Assembly: GCA_036346395.1 (NCBI GenBank)
Contig: CM070594.1
Location: forward strand, 19,687,385-19,751,384
Source: Hsuehochloa calcarea
Taxonomy: Eukaryota; Streptophyta; Magnoliopsida; Poales; Poaceae
Direction of reading: 5' to 3'
Length of the DNA: 64,000 nucleotides
The position numbers and the translations under genes are program-made. The notes under the pieces were generated by a model that saw only the letters and a program-made list of their open reading frames with translations, was not told where the DNA came from and searched no databases. This document shows positions 46,080 to 56,102 of the stretch, piece by piece (positions within the stretch are counted from its first letter, which is position 1; every line of letters starts with the position of its first letter).

Positions 46080-47010
46080 TGTTTCTATCATTTTACTAGA
46101 CTCGCAGCCTGCACTCTATAGGCACGAGAAGAAGTCGAGTAACCCGTAAAGATCCCATCACAAGATCGTGACTCGAACTTATCTAGGTTCCTGCACTTCG
46201 TAATAAAACACTTGCAACCAAACACACGAAAATGCGAGACGCTGGTTTTCGCCATATCTCAACTCATAAGAAGTGCGATGCAAGAGTGCCCAAGAAAACT
46301 CATAGAAACATGACAAGCAAGAGTAATTGCCTCATTTCAAAACTTCCTAGGTGTAGAGTACTCATCAAGCATCGTCCCGCCATCTCGACCAAGGTACGGT
46401 TCTTCCTCTCCAAAGACGCCATTTTGTTGGGGGACGATGGAGACGAGAACTGTGCTCTACACTGCCTCATCACAAAACTCTCAAAGTAGGAATTCTTGAA
46501 CTCGGTGCTAATATCGCGAATTGCTCGTAATGCACCGGAGCTCAACAGAAGCCTACTAAAAAGACCACGAAAAGAGTAAACGCCTCATCCTTCGAGGCTA
46601 AGAAAACACCCAAGAGTACCTCGAGAAGTCATCGACCACTACAAGAATATACCACTTCCCTCCCGCCGATCAAGACTTTCGAGCCGACCAATCAGATCCA
46701 TATGGAGCAGCTTGTCCCGTGCATCACCATTGTCACCGTGGATCGAGAGTGAGAAGCGGCAACCATCTTGCCGCGTGCAAGATGGAGAGCAAACCGATCC
46801 TTGACCATCTTGAGTTTTGGCAAACCACGAATGAGATCGTGGCGGTGACTCGTGTCGATGATCAAAGCCTATATGACCTAGTCTCCTATGCCGTAAAGTC
46901 AAGTCACGGGATTCGAAGCAATTAAACACCGAGAGAGATCACCGTAAGACTCGTAAAAATCAGCACGAAAGATCCTCCCATATCGAGAAATCCCGCAAAC
47001 TAGACTACCC
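46080..47010 (-). pseudogene. A2 integrase
   Basis: Pieces TEFKNSYFESFVMRQCRAQF and ERKNRTLVEMAGRCLMSTL (46300-46545) hold part of the DDE core. LTLRHRRLGHIGFDHRHE (46639-46929) is the pre-integrase finger. The aspartate-bearing DNGTEF is damaged: the residues before TEF read DIS. Aligns with A1 20500-21330. Confidence 0.82.
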
Positions 47011-47401
47011 AAGAATCAAGAATTTTGCAATTGTTTTTCTTAAAGCTCACCTCGAAACCGCCATCGGTAAGTCGAGAGACCAAAGCGGATTATATCGCAG
47101 CTTACTTACTAAGGCAACATCTTTTAAAATAAAAGAATCATTAATGCTCACAGACCTTTAGCGATGACGCGCCCAAATGAAGCATCTCAAGGTGATCGCC
47201 TCATCACCTTGAGCACGGGCTAGGGAAGAAAACCAACGAGAATCTCCAATATATGGCGAGAACAACCGAGTCTACAATCCGCACCTTTCCTTCCCAAACC
47301 GCGACTCGAGTCAAACAGAGTAAAGTCTCAAGATCGGGTGAATCAACAAAGTGATTTTGGCACCCAATACCGAGTAACACGGCGAATGATGAAGTAGTCA
47401 A
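47011..47401 (-). pseudogene. A2 protease remnant
   Basis: AVWEGKVRIVDS is followed by an out-of-frame tail, so the active-site glycine and following CSRHM are lost to a frame shift. The downstream half (47011-47200) matches A1 21340-21500 in sequence. Confidence 0.75.
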
Positions 47402-50153
47402 GCAAGACCGACCTCTATCTACCCTACGCTCTCGCCGCTCAACAAGTCGATGGTCCGAGTGCAGACTGAAGTCGTTATCAATCCGATCGCTATGGAAGAG
47501 CTAGTCGAATTCGCAACATATCGATCACGCCACGTAGACATCTCAAAGGAAAACCGAGATCTACCTCAAAGCGACGGAAGTTACGACCAAGGGAGCATGA
47601 GGACGAAACTCGTAAAACTCGTAAAAACCAAGTCCTCGATGCTGCCCTAAAACATCGGGCTGTATCAAACCTAGACCTCGTGTTGGTCTTGGGTGCACTC
47701 ATAGTCCGGGTGACCATGAATGTACCTAATGACTCAAGACGATCTCTACGCGCGATCTTGGCGCTACCAAGCGTTGATCAACTAAATGTCCATCCTTCCG
47801 ATGAAGATGCAATGATACTTCGCCTTCGAGGGGCCAAGTCGTAGGTGGAATCACCTTGTCGCCGAAATCCTTTGAACAAAACCCACGACTTAAAATTGAC
47901 TTTCTCGGCCCCGGCTTAGTTTGGATCACACCGTGCTATGGTTTTGAGCACGACAGGTGGATGCTTCCTCATATCCTCATGGATATCATATCCTAGACCC
48001 TGATTAAATCTACAAATTTTAGATTTGTTTAGAATGAGATTAAGCTTCTTCTTGCCTCCTACAAACCTCTCGAGAGTGTTCATAAGATACTGACACTCCC
48101 GAAAGAGAGAGGTGCAAGAAGAGCAGGGGAAGAAGAAACAAAGCAGAAGGTAAGGGAGCGTAAGAAGAACCAACAAATAGAGGAAAGATTGGCTTGTGCA
48201 TGCACAAATTGACTTTGAGGGGACAAATTCTATTGCTAGCAGATTGGTTCACGTTGCTAGGCGCCTCTACCAAACCCTTAGACTTCTTCCCAAAGACACA
48301 CAATACAATCGATGATTGTGTCTCTAGAAGGTCCTTAGTTAGCTTCACACATTTTTCATCCAAAGCAACCAAATCACATTTTAGTTTATTACATTGATTG
48401 CATGGTGAGCTAACAAGGTTCTTAGAAGCATACTGAGCCAATTTGTTACTGTGATCAATCATTTCTTGAAACCGCTTGATACTGATTCTAGTTCAAAGAG
48501 CTAACTTAGGACAGCTTTAAACAAGAAACAATAGGCTCTAGTAGCGCAGCTTGAAATTCAGCAATTTTGTGATCTGCCCGTTTTAGGTTCATCTTGAGTT
48601 TATTATAATTTTCACAAGTCTCAGGCAGATCGAGCAACATGGTATAAAGACTTCTAAACGAATTGTCCTTAACCTCACATGAGGTGCAAGCAAGAGTCTC
48701 AACAAAGAGTAGATGAAAGAGGTGCAACTCTACTCATCTCTAATTCAAGAAGAAGGCTAATGTTCTCTACTTTAATCATGTCAAGTTCAGAGGACACACT
48801 ATCATGCAAGGTCCTTAGTTTTTCCATGTCATCAAGCAAAGCACAGCATGTATCACAATCATCATGGGAGGGAGCAGATGTAAGTAAAGAAAGCTCCTGT
48901 GATAGTCTAGCTACTTCCTTCTCTAACTCAGCACACTTAGCCCTAGACTTAGCATGAAATCTACCTAGCTTAAGAAAAGCATCATTAAGTCGGGTCATAA
49001 GTGGGACTCACCTCATCGAGTCGGAGTACACCATTGTCGCTCGGGCCGCCCCGAGGGCCATGAAGCACATGCCGAGAAGTTGCCGCCGCCCTTGGGATCA
49101 TGATCGCCCTTCCCATCATCGTCACTCCACCCTCCACCTCGCCGGTGTCCAGCCGTCGAGGCGGTGAGGACGCGATGGAACAGCCTTCTTTGCCTTCCCA
49201 AAGTTGCGAAACTTCTTCTTGCCTTGGTCAGTGCCGAGGGCTTCGTGTTGCGTTCTTGTCGATGTAGTCGTTCTTGCTCGGACCGCCATAGTCACCTTTG
49301 CCCTTCCCAAGCTTGGGACAGCTTTGCTCGGATGTGGTTGGGGCCACCACACTCAAACAAATCACAGACCTCCTCTTTTCCATCCCTCCTCCTCTTGTAA
49401 GCATGGGAAAACTTCCGAGCTAGGAGGGCTAGTGCTCATCCTCAAGTCGCTCTAACGATCATCGCTATGTCACAGAGAGCGCTAGGAGAACCCACGACGA
49501 CTCGTAAGAAGATCCAGAGGTGGGATCGGTGACTAAAGCCATCGACAGACTTCGACCTTCGAGAGACAATGTCAATCTCGTGAGTCTTGAGACGCGAGTA
49601 AAGCGCATCAAGAGTCGTGGTCGAGAGGTCCGTGCTATCCTTGATGGTAGTCACTTTCATCTCCCAAACACGAAGATCAAGTGCGAAAGCATCCGTCGAG
49701 CGCTATCCGAGCCGGGTATGTAAGACCGACCGCCGAGGTTGCTCAAAATCTTGTGAAAATGCGAAAAGCACTCGTCAAGAGATTCACCAAAGAAGCATTT
49801 CAAATTTATCAGATTCTCGCTGAACTGGTCTTGTCGAACCGCTTTAATCGGGTGGTGCCTCATGGTATGCATCGAGGGTCACCCGGATGTCGTAAGCGTA
49901 AATCAAATGAGAAATGCGATCAAACTCACTTCGCTCAAACCACGAATGATAATGTTCCTTGCCTTAGCGCTTGCCTCAACATCGGGCATGTTTCCACATT
50001 GATGTTTTCATCGGCAGAACAAAGAAATCTAACCTTCACCTTTCTCCGGATGGCATACCCCGAGCCGTGATGTAAGTTTCCATTCGCTCTTCCGTAAGGG
50101 GTAATCCAGCCATCAAAGACTGGAGGCTTGGTGGAATACTTGTCCGCTGTTAT
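47402..50153 (-). pseudogene. A2 Gag
   Basis: Matches A1 gag throughout. The second knuckle region near 47800, the helical segment (48040-48998, with LSQELSLLTSAP and MEKLRTLHDSVSSELDMIK) and the first knuckle region (near 49330, CDLFECGGPNHI then shifted) are recognisable. The codon that is ATG in A1 is ATA here. Frame breaks are denser than in A1, many at places where A1 has CAG or CTG and A2 has CG. Confidence 0.82.
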
Positions 50154-50186
50154 GGCTCAAACGACCGTTAAGATCTATAAAGAAGA

Positions 50187-50204
50187 GCTAACCGCTCGAT
50201 ACCA
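50187..50204 (-). other. A2 primer binding site
   Basis: Sense TGGTATCGAGCGGTTAGC, identical to A1. Confidence 0.85.
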
Positions 50205-50206
50205 AT

Positions 50207-51831
50207 TGAAGGACCGAAATGGCAACAGAGGGGGGTGAATGGTGCCTAAAATTAATACTCCCTTCATCGTATTTAAACAAGCCTACAAAGATCTCTCGAG
50301 ATCTAAAGAAAGTAAATGAAGCAAGATCAAATAACAAAACAAGCCTCAGTCGTTTTTCCGAAATCGAAGCTCCGCCAAGAAGTGCGAAGTTCCGCTATGT
50401 AGTTCCATTGTATGGCGCTGAAGTTCCGCTATGGTACTTCACGTGTAAAATCTAAGTCTGATTATCCCGATCAAGAACGTAACGCTCGGTTTTTGCCCAA
50501 AAATCCAAACTACTTTTGATCTGTTGTTCTTCTCTGGTCAAGTTTTACAGGACATCATCCTAAACAACATCTTGACCATATTGAGAAGAAGTTGCTAGCA
50601 AAGATTCAATAATCAAAGCAAAATCGGGTTTCTTGAAGAATACGAAAGAAAGATCAAAACCCGCGAATCGAGAGATTCTTAGATTCTTAGCTCATGAAAC
50701 TTTGAGGATATATTAGCAATATCAAAATGACTCTAGCTCTCAAGTTTCATGCACTCTCATAAGGTAAATCAAAAGATACACCGAAACCTAGATATTCAAC
50801 GTAAAAACAGTGAGAGGAAGAGTTGCAAAATCAAATAACCAAAACCTCAGATTTCATTGGATTGAAACAAGGATTACAGAGGTAAAGCAAAGAGGAATGA
50901 TTACAAGGATTCAGTTTATACACTCCAACTCAAACACTCTCCAAAAGTCCAAACAACCTCTCCAAAGGTAAACCCTAATTTTTTCTCAAAAGTTCTAACC
51001 CTAACAACAGGGGTTGAGCTCTATTTATAGCCTTTGCTTAATGGGCCTCCAACCCATTAAGCCCGCTACACCCGAACGGAACCGCCTCCACTTGTGCCGC
51101 TTATAAATCCCGCTTCGCCCTTGCGCACCTTCCGAAGCCTCCGACGCCTTGCTGTCCTTGACACGCAACCACCTCAAGATTCACGCCGCCTTCGACACAT
51201 CCGACCGCTCGACCTCAACGCCGCTCGCGCTTAGTCCGATCACCTCGTGTCTCGCCACGACTTCGCCTCGATGTCCCGCAATCAACACGCATAAAAACAC
51301 ATCACATAGCATTGCACAATATCATAGCATCAACATTTGTATAAGACTCAAACTCATACGTAATCAAAATCACAAAATATCCTTCTCTCGCACAAGCTTC
51401 GACACAATCGGAAGTTCCGCACTTTACCTTGCGGAAGTTCCGATTTCCGGAACGTCCGCACTTGACAGGATTATCGGAAGTTCCGCGATTACTACTGCGG
51501 AACTTCCGATCTTCTGAACATCCGCACGCCCAAGATTTCTATTCCGATTTTCGCCTCGAGAGGAACCTTAACACGAAGATATCGGACACTCCGCTACCCC
51601 ATGTGCGGAAGTTCCGATTTTCTTCACCGATCTCAAAACCTGTGTTAATCGGAAGTTCCTATTTCCAACGCCAGAGTTCTGACATCGGAACTTCCGCTCT
51701 ATACACAATGTAGTTCCGATTTCCGATTCAAATGAAAAACAGTCCAAACCTAAACACTCAACTCTCATCCTATTCAACACGCTATCAAATACTCATCACT
51801 CAGAATGGAGGACCTCTCACATGGTCTCTCA
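50207..51831 (-). repeat. A2 5' LTR (right)
   Basis: TGAAGGACCGAAATGG start, TGGTCTCTCA end, TATA box at 51021-51029 (- strand). Palindrome clusters around 50364-50450 and 51408-51725, several units degraded relative to the left LTR. Confidence 0.92.
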
Positions 51832-52635
51832 CACTCATAATAGAAGGAAACCAAGGCGATCTGAGTTCACACTTATAAAAAGCTTTGAAGATAGAAATCA
51901 CACCTTTCTCTTTTAAAGACCACCGTTCATCATCTACCATTTTCTACTTCAAAAAAGTTTCAGAGAAGTTCTTCTAACAACACCAAAGATGGTTGACTTC
52001 TTCATATTCATCCTTGATTCTTCCTATTCAAACTTAGGTACGACTATTTCTTCTAAAGAAATCTACTCAGACTTGAGGAGTTTAGGGATAGAATTTTAAG
52101 AAGCAGCAGAAGTGGGAAAGATAGAAAGATTACGAGTGAGTTTTTCTTACTTCTGGCATTCTGATGGTTATTTATAGCCACCAACTTGCGACATAATTCA
52201 ATGGATAAGGACAGAAGTCCAATGGTTAAAATTCTATTAGAAATTGTTCCCGATGAATCGTTGGAAACCAAAGCATCATCATCTCTTCGGAAATTGTTCT
52301 TCATAAACAGAATTATAAGAGACAGTTGTCATTCTTTTTCTGTCTATTCAAGAAAGGGAGTTTTATTTTTTATAACACAAGTAAAATTATATTTTTGACC
52401 AAGTCAATTTCGATCAAACAAAGTACCAGTCGGAAAGATCTTACCTTCGACCACTATCCTTCGATCTCTTTTCAATGTAAGTCATTTTCACTTAAAGTTG
52501 GGAGACTAGATGACGAGGATCTAATAATCATCAATTAATTAAGTTACTTATCTGTAATATTATAGATCATAGTGTCTCTTATACAACCTTTAAAAGTATC
52601 CCTCAATATAAATAATAAGGGAGATTATACACACC
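51832..52635 (+). other. Gypsy D post-pol region resumed after A2
   Basis: Begins with the duplicated CACTC. AT-rich and without a recognisable domain. An 83-codon hydrophobic frame on the - strand (52053-52304) has no motif I recognise. Confidence 0.5.
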
Positions 52636-52920
52636 TAGTAGCCGTAAGCTATTCTACGACTACCCTATATGGTCGTAAGTTCTTCTACGATCACTCTATA
52701 TGGTCGTAAGTTCTTCTATGACCACATATTGATCGTAAGTCCAACTACGATCACCTCATAGTCGTAAGTTCTCCTACGACAACCTATTGATCGTAAGTCC
52801 TACTACGGTCACCTCATGGTCGTAAGTTCTTCTATGATCACCTATTAATCTTAAGTCCTACCACGGTCACCTCATGGTCGTTAGTCTTACTATGGCCAGA
52901 TCGGCTACGACCACCCTATA
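52636..52920 (+). repeat. Tandem array of about nine ~30-bp hairpin units
   Basis: Units such as TGGTCGTAAGTTCTTCTACG and GATCGTAAGTCCTACTACGG repeat every 28-31 bp. Each holds the inverted pair TCGTA...TACGA around a 7-8 base loop (AGTTCTTC), often extended by GG/CC. Units alternate between a GGTCGTAAGTTCTTCTA type and a GATCGTAAGTCCTACTA type in the middle of the array, giving a ~60-bp higher-order period. It lies in or just before the D 3' LTR. Confidence 0.85.
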
Positions 52921-53451
52921 ATCGATAAAGCCTGCAGACATGTGAGCCCAATCAACTAGGGACATTTTATGCGTTTTGTTCAATACACACAATAGTTAAT
53001 ATGTGTCGTTATTCCTGAGATAAATGCATGTATTAAAACTCTGTCTCTAACATAACCGCAAGCCAACGTGGGAGGGATATGTCTCTGAGAATAGCCACCC
53101 TTAAATGTGCACATTGCATCAACCAACAAGGTGCCTCTTGATGTGGACAACTACCACCCCTTCATGCGCTATACAAGGAGTAAAGTTGGTGGACAGAAAA
53201 GGTACATGATCGAGTGATCAAGCTTTCAAGAGATTTGACAGCTACAACAAAAGATAGAAGTCATCAAGCCCTAGTTTTAGTGACTTCCTTCTTGTTCTAA
53301 ACACAATCAATACAACAACACAGGAGTGGGGTTAATATTCTCTTAGGGGAAGGCCCAAACCTGTATAATATTCTGGTATACTTTTCTGTGTGGTTCCACT
53401 CTAGAAGAGCACCCAACATTTATTCATAAGATTGATAGTAAACCATCGACA
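52921..53451 (+). repeat. Gypsy D 3' LTR, downstream part
   Basis: The block reading CTCTTAGGGGAAGGCCCAAA followed by CCTGTATAAT near 53340-53370 is typical of the end of Tat/RIRE2-type LTRs. The segment ends CATCGACA at 53451. The LTR start could not be fixed and may lie before the hairpin array. Confidence 0.5.
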
Positions 53452-53961
53452 TGTTGGAAATATGTGGGCGGCGGTCGTGTTTCGTGGGTGAGCGGCGGAG
53501 CAGGGGAGGCGAGAGTCGGAGATGGATCCTAACGAGTGGGCCTAGCCCTTTTGTGAGAGGGTGAGAGGTGTGCTGGCGTGGGTGGAGGGAAGGCACGATG
53601 GATTTGGGCTGGGCGAATTCGGCCCAATGGTTTGGCGGGAAATCTAATCAAGTTTTGAATTTTCAAACTAGCTGAAATGTTTCTGAATTTTTGAACTTAA
53701 AAAACAGACACTAAAATTTATGATTTTTTGTGGACGCTCTTGACATAGTATGGTTTATTGTATAAATTTTGTAGAATTTTACGTGTTCTTTATTATTCTC
53801 AAAAATTCTTTCAAGCTGCTGTTTGAATGTAAATTCAATATTATATTTATGCAAACATAAAAAACATGCTCAAATTTTTTGCCCTCATATAAATATGGTT
53901 AATTTTTTCCTCACTTATTTATAATACACTTACCCAAAATTGGGATTTTTGGGATGTTACA
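53452..53961 (-). repeat. E 3' LTR fragment (left)
   Basis: The right end GGGATGTTACA, sense start TGTAACATCCC, follows the polypurine tract GTAAGGGGGTTAGG at 53962-53979. The left side starts exactly where gypsy D ends, so D probably inserted into this LTR. Confidence 0.75.
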
Positions 53962-55920
53962 GACCTAACCCCCTTACAAATAATCATGAGCCTGAGATTC
54001 AGTGGGCTTGATAAAGAAGTGTGGAAACTCAGCTCTAAGATGGTCTTCTCATTCCACATGACCTCTTCTTCAGTGTGGTTACTCCACTGCATTTTTAGCA
54101 TCTTGACGGTGCGGCTACGAGTATGTCGTTCAACTTCTCCCAAAACTCGTATCGGGTGCTGCCAATAAGAAAGATCGGGTTGCAAATCAATGTTCTCCAT
54201 CTGAGTGAGCTTGCTCGGAGTTTGGAGACACTTCTTGAGTTGCGACACAAGGAATGCATCATGCACATCTAAAATTTGAGGGGGAAACTCAAACTGGTAT
54301 GCCACTTCGCCTTTCCTTTCGACGATTCAGTACGACCCGATATACTAAGGTGCTAGTTTTCTGTGAACTTGGAATCGGCCAATGCCTCACAGCGGTGAGA
54401 CCTTGAGATAAACATAATCGTTCCCTCAAAGTTCAGCTCATGGCGATGTCTGTCAACATAGCTCTTTTGACACGATTGTGCTTCCTTCAATCGGCTCCTA
54501 ATCGCATCGACGTGCTCTTATGTTTCCCGGATGATAGCCGGTCCAAAGAATTGTCTCTCTCCAACCACAAAGTAGAAAAGAGATGTCCCACACTTTATCC
54601 CATAAAGTGCTTCGAAAATGGACATTTGGAGGCTCGACTGGAAACTGTTGTTGTAGGAATACTCGACGAACACCAATCATTTCTCCCAATTCGTGTTGTA
54701 GGACAGCACGCAAGATCTCAACATATCCGCCAGGATGTGATTTATCCTCTCCGTTTGGCCTTCCATTTGTGGGTGGAAAGCTATGCTAAAGAATATGTCA
54801 CACCTGGCAACATACGCGGCGACGTCTCGCTTGATGCTGGGCACCAGAATTGTTCCCGGAGGTCTTGATACATCTTTGTACTCCCAGAATGAATAGATTG
54901 TGGAGAATCATGAGCTTCTATGAGGACTAGCTCCTTAATATCATGATTATTCAGGACATAAAGCCGTTGTCAGTGCATAACCATTATATTCTCATTTTCA
55001 GTGAACTCCGTTTTCCCACCGTTCTGCATATCGCGCTTGATTTCGGCGATTGCTCAATCTTCGAGCTGAGCGGTCTTGAGCTGAAATTCAAGAGCAGGTT
55101 GTAACACTTGGGCAGCAACAAACCCTTCCTCAACCACTCCTACGTTGAGCTTTTGAAACTCTTCATGCAACACCGGTTGATCTGCTTCAATAGACACACC
55201 GATGTAATGAAGCTTCCGGTTGAGAGTATCGGCTTTACCAGGGTGGTAATAAATGCCAAGATTGTAGTCCTTGGTCAACTTAAGCCGTCTTCTTTGCCTC
55301 AAATTCAGATCTGGTTCATGAAAAAATACTTCAAACTCTTGTGATCAGTGTAAATCTCACACCGATTGCCGATGAGGTAATGTCCCTAGATTTTGAGAGC
55401 ATGAACTACGGCCGCTAACTCCAAGTCATGAGTTGGATAATTAGCTTCAAGAGGCCATAATTGACATGAAGTATAGGCCACTGCCCTGCCCTCTTGCATT
55501 AACACGCAACCGAGGCCGTGCCGAGATGCATCACAATACAAAATTTGTGTACGTTGGGCAGAGTGAGCTCTGGGACTGATGTGAGTCTTTTCCTTAGTTC
55601 TTCAAAGCTTTCTTTGTATGCCACTAACCACTCAAATTTCTTCTCCTTTTTAAGAAGTTGGGTCATCAGTCTCGCGATCTTGGAGAAGTTCTCGATGAAC
55701 TGGTGACAATATCCTGCTAGACTGAGAAAACTTCAAATTTCGGGAAAGGTGTGGGGTTGTTCCCAAGCTATCACATCTTGTACTTTGCTCGGGTCCACAA
55801 CTACACCTCCTTCAGATAGAACATGGCGTAGGAAGCTAACTTCCTTAAGCCAAAATTCGCACTTGCTGAATTTTACTTACAATTGATGCTCGCGAAGCTT
55901 TATGAGCACCAAACACAGGT
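53962..55920 (-). pseudogene. Gypsy E Pol: part of reverse transcriptase, RNase H, integrase, chromodomain
   Basis: In sense order: reverse transcriptase end with KFSKCEFWL, EVSFL and VVVDPSKVQDV (55740-55915); RNase H with KLTKDYNLGIYYHPGKA (55054-55302); integrase finger piece GSTKMYQDL (near 54880); then directly the part after the second catalytic aspartate with SYNTNWE-like and EYSYNNSFQSSLQMS pieces (54600-54720); then the C-terminus with DAFLVSQLKKCL, NIDLQPDLSYWQHPI and a chromodomain ending KMQWSNHTEEEVMW (53990-54305). The join near 54805 shows that about 0.5 kb of integrase core, including both aspartates, is gone. The chromodomain has no stop, unlike in C. Confidence 0.8.
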
Positions 55921-56102
55921 ATTCTAGGGATGGTGTATACACGAGGAATTGGATGGGGACTCACCGAGCTTCGAGGAAGGTCAAAAATGGTATCGGCAAT
56001 CAAGAATGAAGAAGATGATGGTGAAGCTCGGATTCACTACGAGTTTGCCTGTGTTGAGTGAGGGGATTGCATCAATGAGGTATAGAATAGACGGTGACGC
56101 AG
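55921..56102 (-). repeat. Probable E LTR-derived segment before solo LTR F
   Basis: No Pol similarity remains after 55920. Its GA-rich character (AGCTTCGAGGAAGG, GAAGAAGATGATGG) resembles the internal part of Tekay-type LTRs and continues at 58297 once F is removed. There is no second copy to compare. Confidence 0.4.
56098..56102. repeat. Target site duplication of F (left), CGCAG
   Basis: CGCAG before the LTR is repeated at 58292-58296 after it. Confidence 0.9.

Larger units (their letters stand above)
29705..51831 (-). mobile_element. Maximus/SIRE-type Ty1/copia element A2, split by element B
   Basis: Same family as A1 by LTR and internal similarity. LTRs are 29705-31355 and 50207-51831. 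The internal region is 31356-31410 plus 42497-50206, interrupted by the nested element B at 31416-42491. The duplication CACTC on both sides and complete LTRs show an intact insertion. The coding region is more broken than that of A1, and its gag start codon is ATA (+ strand TAT at 50151-50153) where A1 has ATG. Confidence 0.92.
26429..53451 (+). mobile_element. Tat/RIRE2-like Ty3/gypsy remnant D, split by A2 (which holds B)
   Basis: The left part (26429-29704) is a decayed integrase followed by a long non-coding region with internal repeats and an antisense frame. The right part (51832-53451) continues that region and ends in LTR-like sequence. The two halves are joined by the A2 target duplication CACTC. 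The combination of integrase type, a long region between pol and the 3' LTR, and an antisense frame is typical of the Tat lineage. Gag, protease and reverse transcriptase are missing from the left end. Confidence 0.75.
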
